Shown here piece by piece: positions 16,701-25,369 of a DNA stretch of 52,240 bases. Under the pieces are notes generated by a model. The model worked only from the letters and a program-made list of their open reading frames with translations. It searched no databases and was not told the origin of the DNA. Within the stretch, counting starts at the first letter, position 1, and each line of letters opens with the position of its first letter. This DNA is from an uncultured Saprospiraceae bacterium (GTDB taxonomy: Bacteria > Bacteroidota > Bacteroidia > Chitinophagales > Saprospiraceae), in contig CALGAW010000034.1 in assembly GCA_937959115.1 (NCBI GenBank), positions 1 through 52,240 of the forward strand, written 5' to 3'. The position numbers and the translations under genes are program-made.

Positions 16701-18909
16701 TCACCTGTAAATTGATTGTTCCGTTTGAAGGTCCTGAGACTGGATTTAAGTCTAGAATAATTGGACTTCCCTCAGGGTCTGAGTCATTTGTTAAAACATT
16801 ACCATTCAGTATTCCATTTTTCTCAACGCCTAAAATATCATCCTTTGCAATTGGTGCTTTGTTTTTGGTATAATCTTCCTCTATAATAAAGGTAACCACA
16901 CCTGTGTCACATAGAGAATTGGGATGTACATCACACAATTCATAGATAAATGTATCCTCTCCTAAGAAGCCTGTAGGTGGAGTATAAGTATATTCTCCAT
17001 TGGATAGCAAGGTAATTGTTCCGATTGGATTAGCAACTGGCATTACAGTGATATTGACAGCATCACCATCTGGATCACCGTCATTTTCAGCCATTCGACC
17101 AACAAAATTAGAGACTCCCAAGGTAAGTATGTAGGTGTCATCAATGGCAAGTGGTCGGTTATTATTAATATCGTTTACTCTAACTTCAATTTTCAGATTG
17201 GCGGTATCACATCCAGGAACAGCAGATCCAGTATCACATACCTCATATTCAACATAATCAGTTCCTAGGAACAATGAATCCGGTGTATAAACATAGGAGC
17301 CATCTGAGTTAAATACAATTGTTCCATTAGAAGGATTAACAAGTAGTTGGCTGAATGTTAATACATCCATGTTTCTATCCCGATCATTTACTAATACATT
17401 ACCACTAACTGAAGTGTTTAGAATTGCTATGTTATCATCATTTAAGGCAAGTGGTGGCTCATTACAATTGTTTACAATGACCGTCAATTCTTGACAATTT
17501 TGACAGTTTACGTTGTTTGTTACACAAAGTTCATAAATCGTAGTTTCTGTAGGGGTTGCCACTGTAGTCGCACTTGTCGGATCAGCAAGCCCTGTTACAG
17601 GAGACCACTGATAAGTCATGTTCGGTAAGTTTGGAGACCCAATAATGACACCGTTTGTGTCGCTAAGGCAGATATATTCATCATTCAGCGGGTGAATAAA
17701 AGGCTTAGGTAAAACGGCTACGATCACATCATCCGTTGCAATACATCCATCATACTCGACTGTAAGAGTATACGTAGTCGTATTTGAAGGGATTAAAGAC
17801 GGATTAGGCGAAAAGGGATCGTCTAGCCCAGTAATTGGAGACCAGCTATAATTTGCTCCAAATGGACCTGAAGGTGAACCTCCCAGTGTAACACTCGTGC
17901 CTGGGCATACAGGTTGGTCTGCGCCAGCATCAGCTATCGGTTGAGCCTTTACATCTACTAAAACATTACTGACTTTAGGCAAACATCCGTTTATTGATAC
18001 TTCCAACATGTAGTTTGTAGAACTAGAAGGGGAAGCAATTGGATTCGGAACTGTCGGGTCATCTAATCCAGCAATAGGAGTCCACTTGAATATCGCATTA
18101 GCAGCACCACTTGGACTACCTCCAATTTGAGCAGAATCTCCTGGACAAATAGATTGGTCAAAACCTGCATCACTAAATCCACCATCTAAGATATCGATCT
18201 CCATGCTATCTGTATAAGAACAAATACTATCATTTATTCTAAGAACGATTGTCTTTTTACCTGGTATTGACCATGAAACTGTAGGCGTGGCAATTGAAGA
18301 GGTTGTTGGTTGTGCATCTGGTCCAAATTCCCAATTGTAATTTATTCCAACATTATTAGTTTTAGCCTCCAATAGAAGTAACTCATCCGTACACCCAACA
18401 CTTTGACCGATTATTTCTGCATTCAACAAACAAGGGTTGATATTTATCGTTACATCTGCTTGTGAAGTTTCATTATTTAAATTTATTACTTCATACTTAA
18501 AATGATCTACCCCTGTGAAACCAACCGTTGGCTGATAGGTAAACATTCCATTTAAACTAAGTGATAATACCCCGTTCGTAGGAGTGGTGACTGCTGAATA
18601 GGTAAGTGGTAGGCCGTTCGGATCACTATCGTTCAATGATACATCAGATCCTAGAATACTCCCTTCTACCATTTGATAGATGTCATCAATCGCTGTCGGG
18701 ACAAAGATGTCATCTATGTTTGCAGTAGCTGCAGATGATGGCTCACTTGAGGAAGGGGCATGAGCAAAACTTAGCTGAGGTAGCATTAAAGTACTACATG
18801 TCAATACGAACAGATAAACAAGATGCATTAGGCAACTTGTGTTTGTTGAGGATAAAATTCTTGATGAATTCATTTTCGCAATTTTGGGTGTCCAAACAGA
18901 ACCACTCAT
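13726..18909 (-). CDS. Giant surface protein with eleven cadherin-like repeats and dockerin-like end
   Basis: 1727 residues. The start at 18909 gives a long N-terminus; the ATG at 18873 would also fit the signal peptide (hydrophobic to about 49, S-F-A-H-A). One cadherin/Ig-like repeat (about 68-160) precedes four PKD-like modules (about 160-490), two of them with D-A-G-x-D-Q-x-x-C-P-G starts. Ten more repeats of about 98 residues follow (about 490-1470). Each has a D-D start, an N-D-x-D-x-x-x-D calcium-type motif, N-G-T/S, Y-x-Y-x-P, and an F-x-Y-E-V-C-D end. The last 255 residues are unique and finish with two D-x-N-G-x-D-K/R-I-L-W units. I see no type A T9SS domain. It is likely an adhesin or matrix protein. 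The gene stands alone. Confidence 0.88.
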   Translation of the reverse strand: MSGSVWTPKIAKMNSSRILSSTNTSCLMHLVYLFVLTCSTLMLPQLSFAHAPSSSEPSSAATANIDDIFVPTAIDDIYQMVEGSILGSDVSLNDSDPNGLPLTYSAVTTPTNGVLSLSLNGMFTYQPTVGFTGVDHFKYEVINLNNETSQADVTININPCLLNAEIIGQSVGCTDELLLLEAKTNNVGINYNWEFGPDAQPTTSSIATPTVSWSIPGKKTIVLRINDSICSYTDSMEIDILDGGFSDAGFDQSICPGDSAQIGGSPSGAANAIFKWTPIAGLDDPTVPNPIASPSSSTNYMLEVSINGCLPKVSNVLVDVKAQPIADAGADQPVCPGTSVTLGGSPSGPFGANYSWSPITGLDDPFSPNPSLIPSNTTTYTLTVEYDGCIATDDVIVAVLPKPFIHPLNDEYICLSDTNGVIIGSPNLPNMTYQWSPVTGLADPTSATTVATPTETTIYELCVTNNVNCQNCQELTVIVNNCNEPPLALNDDNIAILNTSVSGNVLVNDRDRNMDVLTFSQLLVNPSNGTIVFNSDGSYVYTPDSLFLGTDYVEYEVCDTGSAVPGCDTANLKIEVRVNDINNNRPLAIDDTYILTLGVSNFVGRMAENDGDPDGDAVNITVMPVANPIGTITLLSNGEYTYTPPTGFLGEDTFIYELCDVHPNSLCDTGVVTFIIEEDYTKNKAPIAKDDILGVEKNGILNGNVLTNDSDPEGSPIILDLNPVSGPSNGTINLQVNGLFEYVPNGGYQGPDSFVYQITDIAGNAGTGKVEIDVYPFNNNAPIAIPDYSTTLSGKLIDINVISNDIDIDLDALTLVSSPITPPSNGTVTMLSNGIVRYSPTIGFIGVDSFAYEICDNISGCDESKVYIEVVENRPVIDDSPTAGQDYYSILSNGTLMGNLLMNDLDPEGDTLTMTITLVDDPDFGQGALNTDGSFSYTPNTSFSGMDQFKYEVCDPSGLCDTVAVVINIITGNGLNFAPNALDNHYTTSESAPINGNVLLNDFDADADLITINTNPTQNPAFGSLQLSADGSFVYVPNISFKGFDEFKYQICDDNNTCDIGTVFLEVTKGFFGLQPNNLPPRADDDAIVTYVDQPVNGRMDYNDFDPEFSFVIYATAPKVGPANGTVTIDSTGGYVYSPNAGYSGSDQFVYTVCDAVQTCVDATVYIVVFPFNYGPIAINDDNATLINIPLTGQVLTNDFDIDGNNLTVNPVLVTNPTSGTVTLAPDGTYDYTPTTNFTGTDYFEYEVCDDGEPGPICSIAKVNINVLPEGQTAVNAAPISSDDDLVTYFNSPVSGVVFSNDHDIENDSLTSTVMQQPDFGFVVMVPDGSYTYYPNTDYVGSDSFEYEVCDFGTPNQCNRATVFIEILPPRRDGSTNSPPFAADDLAVSIADSSVKGNVILNDVDLDNDPLTSTTAVLFSPTNGTFTLMPNGDYVYTPNPGYIGPDKCTYEVCDGSSDCSEATIYFVTQKNRCVNVKLSVFMEGPYNVVGDSMNTFLGLKQGSSLHRGLLPGQTPLNIGLGVQPTPSGQPYYKAPWNYLGTEGAGWTNSNYDYYVDVYGNNVVDWVIVSFRTDQSASTTVFQAAAILLDDGEVVFIDECNFTLEDAQPYYVVIEHRNHMGIMTPNPVVVIDRTLEYDFTTQDSYTGVNGFGCKELEPGVWGMYAGDGDQSDFPSYDINGSDKILWTNDNGFFDKYILGDYNMNGDVNGGDRILWHRNNGVTSRVPKN

Positions 18910-19205
18910 GAAAGTAGATCGTCTAAATTCAAAAGAAGTTGCACCTTTACCGAATGTTTTTAATAAAACGATGAAGTAAGGTCAGTTTAGGAACTAACAC
19001 AATTATTAATATCAAGTAATTTAGGTTGGAACTTGATCTTTAAGTTTAATATTACTATTGGAATTAACTGATCTAATACAAATTAAAGCTCAATTGTTTA
19101 AGCATGAAAAAAATTAGCTAAAATAATTAAGATTTATATTGTCTAAAATAAGCCAATTCAACGGAATTACAAAGGAAAACCGCCGAAATGCTTATATAAT
19201 TTGCT

Positions 19206-19952
19206 TTATTTATTCAGACCACCACAGACACTAATGACTTGACCTGTGATGTAGCTTGATAGTTCCGAGGCCAAATAGAGTGCTGCATTAGCGACTTCTA
19301 CTGACGATCCCATGCGTTTTAATGGGATTAAACTTTCATAATTTGCTCTGGTTTTTTCATCAAGCGCGCCAGTCATGTCAGTCTCAATGAAACCTGGAGC
19401 AATAGCATTAATTCTAATGTTTCGACTTCCAACTTCCTGAGCTAAAGATTTAGTAAAGGCGATTACTCCTGCCTTAGAAGATGCATAATTACTTTGACCA
19501 GGATTCCCTGTTATTCCTACAACAGAACTCACATTGATGATGCTGCCCTTCCGTTGTCGTAGCATTTGGGGCAATACATTTTTCGATACATTAAAGACAG
19601 ATTTCAAGTTGGTGTTTACCACATTGTCCCACTGCTCTTCTGTCATTCTTAGAAGTAAATTATCCTTCGTAATGCCCGCATTGTTTACTACGATATCTAA
19701 TGCCCCATACTCTGAGATGATGGCTGCTGTTAATTCCTTCGATGAGTCAAAAGAAGCGGCGTCTGATCGGAAGGCCTTGGCACGACTTCCTAGTTGCTTT
19801 AGTTGTTCCTCTAATTCCTTTGCCCGTTCTTCTGATGACAGATAGGTAAATGCTACATGTGCACCTTGTTCTGCAAAGCGCAAAGCAATTGCTCTACCAA
19901 TACCTCTGGATGCTCCAGTTACCAACGCAATTTTATCCTGCAATAACTTCAT
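19206..19952 (-). CDS. fabG: 3-oxoacyl-[acyl-carrier-protein] reductase
   Basis: 248 residues, the normal FabG length. The NADPH-binding motif is T-G-A-S-R-G-I-G (12-19), followed by N-N-A-G (90-93). The catalytic residues are S143, Y156 and K160, with S-Y spacing as in E. coli FabG. The end G-Q-V-I-S-V-C-G-G replaces the usual V-D-G-G with a Cys, which is slightly unusual. It reduces 3-oxoacyl-ACP in fatty acid elongation in the cytoplasm. It is not next to other fab genes here. Other SDRs share these motifs, but the N-Y-A-S-S-K-A-G block and overall length favour FabG. Confidence 0.88.
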   Translation of the reverse strand: MKLLQDKIALVTGASRGIGRAIALRFAEQGAHVAFTYLSSEERAKELEEQLKQLGSRAKAFRSDAASFDSSKELTAAIISEYGALDIVVNNAGITKDNLLLRMTEEQWDNVVNTNLKSVFNVSKNVLPQMLRQRKGSIINVSSVVGITGNPGQSNYASSKAGVIAFTKSLAQEVGSRNIRINAIAPGFIETDMTGALDEKTRANYESLIPLKRMGSSVEVANAALYLASELSSYITGQVISVCGGLNK

Positions 19953-20125
19953 TTCTTTACAATTTATCCTTTTTGCGAATTTAAATTAAATGTTCGACTT
20001 AATTATATTTTATTCAATAAATAAGTTTTCACAAGGAGGATAAATAAATTCTTGCTTGATGTATATACGATTAAACATTGATCCTTATTATGAATCTGAG
20101 TTCTCTAATAATAAAATTCAGGCTA

Positions 20126-20491
20126 TTAGATTTTCTCTAAATCGCGCACGGTACGTTCTCCTTCTTGATTACCAGTATTTACGGTTGATTCTGGTTCAAA
20201 CATCAATAACTTTACTTCCTCCGGAGCATAAGGCTGATGATTTGTTCCCTTAGGGATAACCACCATCTCTCCTTGATTAATTTCAAGCGTTTGATCTTCT
20301 AGTCGAATAAACAACTTTCCCTCTACGACAAAGAATAATTCATCGGCATGCTCATGTTGATGCATGATAAACTCTCCCTGTACCTTTGCAATCTTAACAT
20401 GTTGACCATTCAATTCACCAATGATTCGTGGGTGCCATTGATCAGTAAACGTTGCAAATTTTTCCTGTAGATTTACCGTTTTTATATCCAT
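20126..20491 (-). CDS. Single-domain cupin protein
   Basis: 121 residues from the ATG at 20491, giving a typical small cupin; the frame reaches 20557 but adds unrelated residues. Cupin motif 1 is H-Q-H-E-H-A-D-E-L-F-F-V-V-E-G. Motif 2 is G-E-M-V-V-I-P-K-G-T-N-H. Together they provide a 3-His/1-Glu metal site. Small cupins bind metals and act as isomerases, dioxygenases or sensors; no substrate can be assigned. It lies between valS and fabG, all on the minus strand. Confidence 0.82.
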   Translation of the reverse strand: MDIKTVNLQEKFATFTDQWHPRIIGELNGQHVKIAKVQGEFIMHQHEHADELFFVVEGKLFIRLEDQTLEINQGEMVVIPKGTNHQPYAPEEVKLLMFEPESTVNTGNQEGERTVRDLEKI

Positions 20492-20652
20492 TGTACTATG
20501 ATTTAATTTCTTATTGAAAATATAGTCATTATAGAAAGAACCAATGAAAGAAGACATTAAGACAGCCTGTTTCTACGTTTGAGAATTTACAAAATGGGTC
20601 CTTTTTACTACTGCATTCGATACTCTTCAATCGTTATTCTTCATTCAGCTTC

Positions 20653-23292
20653 TCAATTCATTAAAGACTCCAAGCTTTCCTCCAATATTTTTACCCGCTG
20701 TTCGCCATCACGCATTTTCTGGCGTTCCATTTCGACAACAGCTGCGGGTGCACCGCTTACAAATCGCTCATTACTTAGCTTTTTCCGAACGCCTATTAGG
20801 AAACCTTGTGCACGCTTTAGTTCACCTTCTATTCGTTCTTTTTCAGCTTCAATATCAATCTCCTTCTCGAAAATTGTGAAGAATTTTTCAGCACCACCAA
20901 TAAAAGAAGTAGCGTTATCCGCTTCCTCTGTTGTAATTTCTACGGTACTGATGTTGGCTAGTTTCTTTATCGTTTCAGCAACACCAGGCTTTGCTAGCAG
21001 CACCGAAACCTTATCACTGGAGAGCGCGAACAGTGGTAAAGCGTCATTCGGGCTAAGGCTGTTCTTTTGGCGAATATCTCGAACACTGGAAACAACACTT
21101 TTGATTAGTTCCATGTCACTAAGCATCACTTCATCATATTGCTCACCAGTAATCCAGCTACTTACGATACAGTCTTCTCCTTCTTTTCGTTCCTTCAATA
21201 AGTGCCATACCTCTTCAGTTACAAACGGCATAAACGGATGCAGCAGGGTCATCAGCTTACTAAAAACCTCCACTGTTTGATTGTAAATGCCTCTACCAAT
21301 TGGCTTTTCGTACGCTGGCTTTATGGCTTCTAAGTAAATAGAACAGAAGTCATCCCAAATTAATGCTCTGATTGTCATTAAGGCTTCTGATAAGCGGAAT
21401 TCTGTAAAGTCTTTCTCTATATCTGCTAACGTTTTATTTAGCTTGTGGTTGATCCAGTCGTGTGCCCACTTATTGCAGTTTCTAGTCGTGTCTGACTCCG
21501 CTTCATCGGTGATCTCCCATCCTTTTAACAAACGAAGAGCGTTCCAGAACTTATTACTGAAATTACTTCCTAGTTGACAGAGTTTTTCATCAAACAACAA
21601 ATCACCTCCTGCTGGAGAGCAACTAAGCATTCCAAAACGGACACCATCTGCTCCAAATTTACTAATCAACTCTAGGGCATCAGGCGAATTTCCTAAGGAT
21701 TTACTCATCTTACGACGTTTCTTATCTCTAACCAGTCCCGTAAAATATACCTTATGGAATGGACGTTCATTTTGCCATTCATATCCAGCCATGATCATTC
21801 TTGCTACCCAGAAGAAGATGATATCTGGACCAGTTACTAAAACATTGGTAGGGTAGTAGTAGTCTAGTTCTGCTTTGGATTCGAAGCCATCAAAAACAGA
21901 GATTGGCCACAACCAAGAGCTAAACCAAGTATCCAGTACATCCTCATCTTGCTTTAGGTCGGTCAATTGAAGATCTGGATTGTTGAGTTTTGCCCTTGCA
22001 GCTTCCAAAGCCTTTTCCGCTGTTTCTTCTACAAAAACTTCCTCGCCAATAAAATAAGCTGGAATTCGTTGTCCCCACCACAACTGTCTGGAGATACACC
22101 ATTCTCTGATGTTTTCCATCCAGTAGTTATAGGTGTTTTTTAGCTTTTTCGGGAAGAACTCAACATTGTCATTCATTACGTTGTTGAGTGCTGGCTCAGC
22201 TAAAGACTTCATATCTACATACCATTGCAAAGAGAGTTTTGGCTCTACAACAGAATTCGTACGTTCTGATCGTCCAACGTTGTTTTTATAGTCTTCGATC
22301 TCAACTAGATTCCCAGAAGCTTCTAGCTCAGGAACGATAAGCTTTCTAGCAATAAAGCGTGTTTCTCCAATGAAGAATTGTGCCTTTTCATTAAGCGTAG
22401 CATCATCGTTAAGGATTTCAATCACTTCAAGGTTATGTCGTTTCCCGATTTCATAATCATTGGTATCGTGCGCTGGTGTTACCTTCAGCGCTCCAGTACC
22501 AAACTCACGATCTACATAATCATCAAAAATGATCGGAATCGAACGGTTTACCAATGGAACGATTGCCTTTTTACCTTTTAGGTGCGTATAGCGTTCATCT
22601 TTAGGGTGAACAGCAATGGCTGAGTCCCCTAGGATGGTTTCTGGTCGGGTCGTTGCGATGGTTACATATTCGTCTGTACCTTCAATCTGATATCGAACGT
22701 GGTATAGCTTTGAATCTTCTTCTTTATAGAGTACTTCTTCGTTGGAGAGAACGGTTAAGGCTTTAGGATCCCAGTTTACCATGCGTAGGCCACGGTAAAT
22801 CTTACCTTTCTTGTGAAGGTCAACAAATACTTTTATTACAGCGTCAGACAGCTTCTCTTCCATTGTGAAGCGGGTACGGTCCCAGTCGCAGGAAGCACCT
22901 AGCTTTTTAAGCTGGCCAAGTATTTTTCCACCGTATTCTTCTTTCCACTGCCACGCGTATTCCATGAATTCGTCACGGGTGAGGTCTGATTTCTTTATCC
23001 CTTTTTCACGGAGCATGTGTACGACTTTTGCTTCAGTAGCTATACTGGCGTGGTCGGTACCTGGAACCCAGCAAGCGTTTTTGCCTTCTAGACGCGCTTT
23101 ACGGATGAGGCAATCCTGAATTGTATTATTGAGCATGTGGCCCATGTGCAGGACTCCGGTGACGTTTGGTGGCGGTATGACGATGGTAAAGGGTTCTCTG
23201 TTATCGGGGGTCGATTTGAAGTATTTTTTGTCTTCCCAATGGCTGTACCATTTGCTTTCCGTTTCTGACGGATCATACCGTTTTGAGATCAT
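20653..23292 (-). CDS. valS: Valyl-tRNA synthetase
   Basis: 879 residues, the usual length. The class I signature H-M-G-H lies at 49-52 after P-P-P-N-V-T-G-V-L. The K-M-S-K-S loop is at 528-532. The CP1 editing domain sits between (about 190-350), with the V-T-P-A-H-D-T-N-D-Y-E block typical of ValRS. The C-terminus (about 810-879) is the Lys/Glu-rich coiled coil that contacts tRNA. It charges tRNA-Val with valine and clears threonine by editing. The start at 23292 is the only ATG matching the family N-terminus R-Y-D-P-S-E-T-E. A TACCTTTG box lies about 85 bases upstream. Confidence 0.97.
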   Translation of the reverse strand: MISKRYDPSETESKWYSHWEDKKYFKSTPDNREPFTIVIPPPNVTGVLHMGHMLNNTIQDCLIRKARLEGKNACWVPGTDHASIATEAKVVHMLREKGIKKSDLTRDEFMEYAWQWKEEYGGKILGQLKKLGASCDWDRTRFTMEEKLSDAVIKVFVDLHKKGKIYRGLRMVNWDPKALTVLSNEEVLYKEEDSKLYHVRYQIEGTDEYVTIATTRPETILGDSAIAVHPKDERYTHLKGKKAIVPLVNRSIPIIFDDYVDREFGTGALKVTPAHDTNDYEIGKRHNLEVIEILNDDATLNEKAQFFIGETRFIARKLIVPELEASGNLVEIEDYKNNVGRSERTNSVVEPKLSLQWYVDMKSLAEPALNNVMNDNVEFFPKKLKNTYNYWMENIREWCISRQLWWGQRIPAYFIGEEVFVEETAEKALEAARAKLNNPDLQLTDLKQDEDVLDTWFSSWLWPISVFDGFESKAELDYYYPTNVLVTGPDIIFFWVARMIMAGYEWQNERPFHKVYFTGLVRDKKRRKMSKSLGNSPDALELISKFGADGVRFGMLSCSPAGGDLLFDEKLCQLGSNFSNKFWNALRLLKGWEITDEAESDTTRNCNKWAHDWINHKLNKTLADIEKDFTEFRLSEALMTIRALIWDDFCSIYLEAIKPAYEKPIGRGIYNQTVEVFSKLMTLLHPFMPFVTEEVWHLLKERKEGEDCIVSSWITGEQYDEVMLSDMELIKSVVSSVRDIRQKNSLSPNDALPLFALSSDKVSVLLAKPGVAETIKKLANISTVEITTEEADNATSFIGGAEKFFTIFEKEIDIEAEKERIEGELKRAQGFLIGVRKKLSNERFVSGAPAAVVEMERQKMRDGEQRVKILEESLESLMN

Positions 23293-23375
23293 ATTTGCTG
23301 TATTTTTAAATTAGTTATTTCCTTATCAACTACAAAGAGGGGAATAAAGTTCCTATTTCCTCTGTTTTTACGTCG

Positions 23376-23383
23376 CAAAGGTA
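23376..23383 (-). promoter_or_regulatory. Candidate valS promoter -7 element
   Basis: The minus strand reads TACCTTTG, a full match to TAnnTTTG, 84 bases before the valS ATG. I do not see a convincing TTG at the usual distance upstream. Confidence 0.45.
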
Positions 23384-23555
23384 AAAAAAATGGTTGATAG
23401 TGAGAACTCTTTACGAATGACTGGTAATGGCGAATAGCGATTAAACCCGCAATATGCATTAAGAATCAACTTTTGTCCTTAAACTACTTCAAAATCAATG
23501 AAGACGTAGGTTGCTCGAACGTCCGCCTATTTTTAATTTCACCATAGGGGTTACT

Positions 23556-23663
23556 ATGCTTTCAATGAAAAATAGGCGTGGAGCACTTCTTTAAGACCGA
23601 ACTGACTCGAATATTGTATTTTAAACCCAAAAGCTAATTCCCAATACATAATGAGGGTTTAAC
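23556..23663. repeat. Dispersed 108-bp repeat, copy 2, with 11-bp inverted arm
   Basis: This is the second copy of the stretch at 43-150, with about three differences. Just upstream, CGCCTATTTTT at 23524-23534 is the exact reverse complement of AAAAATAGGCG at 23568-23578. A stem-loop therefore spans the left edge. The segment fills most of the 465-base gap between valS and rplT (23293-23757), which holds no gene. Confidence 0.8.
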
Positions 23664-23693
23664 AAAGCAATTTTTGTCTAACAAGCACAACGC

Positions 23694-23727
23694 AAAAAAG
23701 CAAACCTGATCACAGGTTTGCTTTTTT
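23694..23727 (-). terminator. Bidirectional terminator after rplT
   Basis: GCAAACCTG (23700-23708) pairs perfectly with CAGGTTTGC (23713-23721) around an ATCA loop. It is flanked by A6 on the left and T6 on the right, so it can work on either strand. It lies 30 bases past the rplT stop. Confidence 0.9.
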
Positions 23728-23757
23728 ATAAAGACTATTTTTTAGGTTGCTTCGCTG

Positions 23758-24102
23758 TTATTTAACAGCGTTGACAACAGCAGTAAAAGCTGCAGGGTGA
23801 TTCATTGCAAGATCCGCAAGCGTTTTTCTGTTTAGCTCAACATTTTTAGTTGCAAGTTTGTGCATAAGTGTTGAGTAAGTCAAACCTTCTTGGCGAGCTG
23901 CTGCATTGATACGAGCGATCCACAAGCGGCGAAATTCGCGTTTCTTGTTACGTCTGTCCCTGTAAGCGTATTGTAATCCTTTTTCAACAGCATTTTTTGC
24001 AACGGTGTATACCTTGCTTCTTGCGCCAAAGTAACCTCTAGCTTGCTTAAGTATTTTTTTCCGTCTTGCTCTTGACGCTACTGAGTTCGTTGAACGTGGC
24101 AT
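23758..24102 (-). CDS. rplT: 50S ribosomal protein L20
   Basis: 114 residues, standard for L20. The sequence opens [19 protein letters not shown]-x-A-R-G-Y-F-G-A-R and has the central [22 protein letters not shown] block. Both are diagnostic. It binds 23S rRNA early in 50S assembly. It is the last gene of infC-rpmI-rplT, 46 bases after rpmI, and ends at a strong hairpin terminator. Confidence 0.98.
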   Translation of the reverse strand: MPRSTNSVASRARRKKILKQARGYFGARSKVYTVAKNAVEKGLQYAYRDRRNKKREFRRLWIARINAAARQEGLTYSTLMHKLATKNVELNRKTLADLAMNHPAAFTAVVNAVK

Positions 24103-24148
24103 TCTATTATAATTTAAGACCGATGTTTAACAATAGATGTATCTAATA

Positions 24149-24343
24149 CTAGATACAAAGTAATCTTTTAAGTCGTGGGCTATCTGCCTTACTAACTAAA
24201 GCTGGATGACGAAGCGCTAATTTCTGCTTCTTTGTCTTCTTACGTAGTAAGTGAGATGTACCCGTTCTAAATCTTTTTAACTTTCCAGATCCAGTCACTT
24301 TAAATCGTTTCTTGGTTCCAGAATGCGTTTTCATTTTCGGCAT
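24149..24343 (-). CDS. rpmI: 50S ribosomal protein L35
   Basis: 64 residues, standard for L35. The typical M-P-K-M-K-T-H-S-G[12 protein letters not shown] opening is followed by the H-L-L-R-K-K-x-K-K-Q-K-L segment. It binds the 23S rRNA in the large subunit. It sits between infC and rplT in the conserved order. A TATATTTG box on the minus strand at 24379-24372 could be an internal promoter, but a matching TTG is not well placed. Confidence 0.98.
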   Translation of the reverse strand: MPKMKTHSGTKKRFKVTGSGKLKRFRTGTSHLLRKKTKKQKLALRHPALVSKADSPRLKRLLCI

Positions 24344-24468
24344 TTCTCGAAATTTTTATTAAAAAGGACTGCAAATATAAGGCTAAATTCCTTAAAGACT
24401 AAATAAAATCAATTTAATTTTAAAACTACTTTGAAGTAGCGCGTTTTTCCTGGAAAAGAGTCGAATGC

Positions 24469-25218
24469 TTAAGACGCATTGTTTTCATTATTAGGCGCTT
24501 CTGGTTCCTTAGCATCTGGAGCAGGTGCTTTGGGTGCTTCAACTTCAGACACATTAGCTTCAGCTTTTGGGGCTTTAGCTTCAGCAGATTTATTTTTCTT
24601 AGGTTGTTGCTTGTCTTTTTTCTTGACTTTAGTTGTTTTTGCAGATTTATTTGGTGCAATAAATACAAACATTTTTCTACCTTCCATCTTAGGTAATGCT
24701 TCCGCGTAGCCAAACTCCTCTAGCTCTTGGATAAACTTGAGCAATAAGAGTTCTCCACGTTCTTTAAACACGATACTCCTACCTCTAAATTGGACCGTTG
24801 CACGCACTTTCTTTCCACCTTGGAGGAATTTCTCTGCATGTTTACATTTAAAGTTGAAATCATGATCATCTGTATTCGGCCCGAATCGAATTTCTTTGAT
24901 TTCAGTTTTAACCGTATTGGATTTGATTTCTTTCTCTTTCTTCTTTCTTTGATAGAGAAACTTCTTATAGTTTATTATTTTACAAACTGGTGGGTCTGCC
25001 TTTGGCGAGATTTCTACCAGATCAAGATCCATAGCGTTTGCCATTTCTTGAGCATGTCGGGTGGAGTAGACGCCTGGTTCTACAGGTTTACCGATTGTTT
25101 CAGCAATATCATTTAGATTCTCTCCAACCAGTCTGATTTTTGAGGCTCTTATCTGGCCGTTTATTTGAAATCTTGGTTCATTTTTAGGCCGAAAATTCTT
25201 TCGATGTCTTCTTGTCAA
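24469..25218 (-). CDS. infC: Translation initiation factor IF-3 with long C-terminal extension, TTG start
   Basis: 249 residues against the usual 170-200. Residues about 15-185 are ordinary IF-3: I-N-G-Q-I-R-A-S-K-I-R-L-V-G-E-N near the start, then D-L-V-E-I-S-P-K-A-D-P-P-V-C-K-I, and the C-domain ending in M-F-V-F-I-A-P. The last 60 residues are low-complexity Lys, Ala, Pro and Glu, probably disordered. IF-3 binds the 30S subunit and proofreads start-codon pairing. The start codon is TTG (25218-25216), and no ATG lies just upstream in frame. Rare infC starts are used for autoregulation in other bacteria (ATT in E. coli), so the same is likely here. Confidence 0.95.
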   Translation of the reverse strand: MTRRHRKNFRPKNEPRFQINGQIRASKIRLVGENLNDIAETIGKPVEPGVYSTRHAQEMANAMDLDLVEISPKADPPVCKIINYKKFLYQRKKKEKEIKSNTVKTEIKEIRFGPNTDDHDFNFKCKHAEKFLQGGKKVRATVQFRGRSIVFKERGELLLLKFIQELEEFGYAEALPKMEGRKMFVFIAPNKSAKTTKVKKKDKQQPKKNKSAEAKAPKAEANVSEVEAPKAPAPDAKEPEAPNNENNAS

Positions 25219-25369
25219 ATTATTGTTATTAGTTAAAAAAGTATAGTTTAAAAAACACGTATTCTTAGAATTCAGTGTTTACAACGTTTAAAGATAAATT
25301 TAGATTCAATAAAAAACCAGTTTTTTATATTTTAATTCAAATTTTATTGATTTTTATTTTTCAACAAAA

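Noticed and set aside
13726-18909. Possible CRISPR or tandem DNA repeat
   Set aside because: The periodicity is at protein level (about 98-residue cadherin-like repeats) with diverged DNA; there are no short identical repeats with unique spacers.
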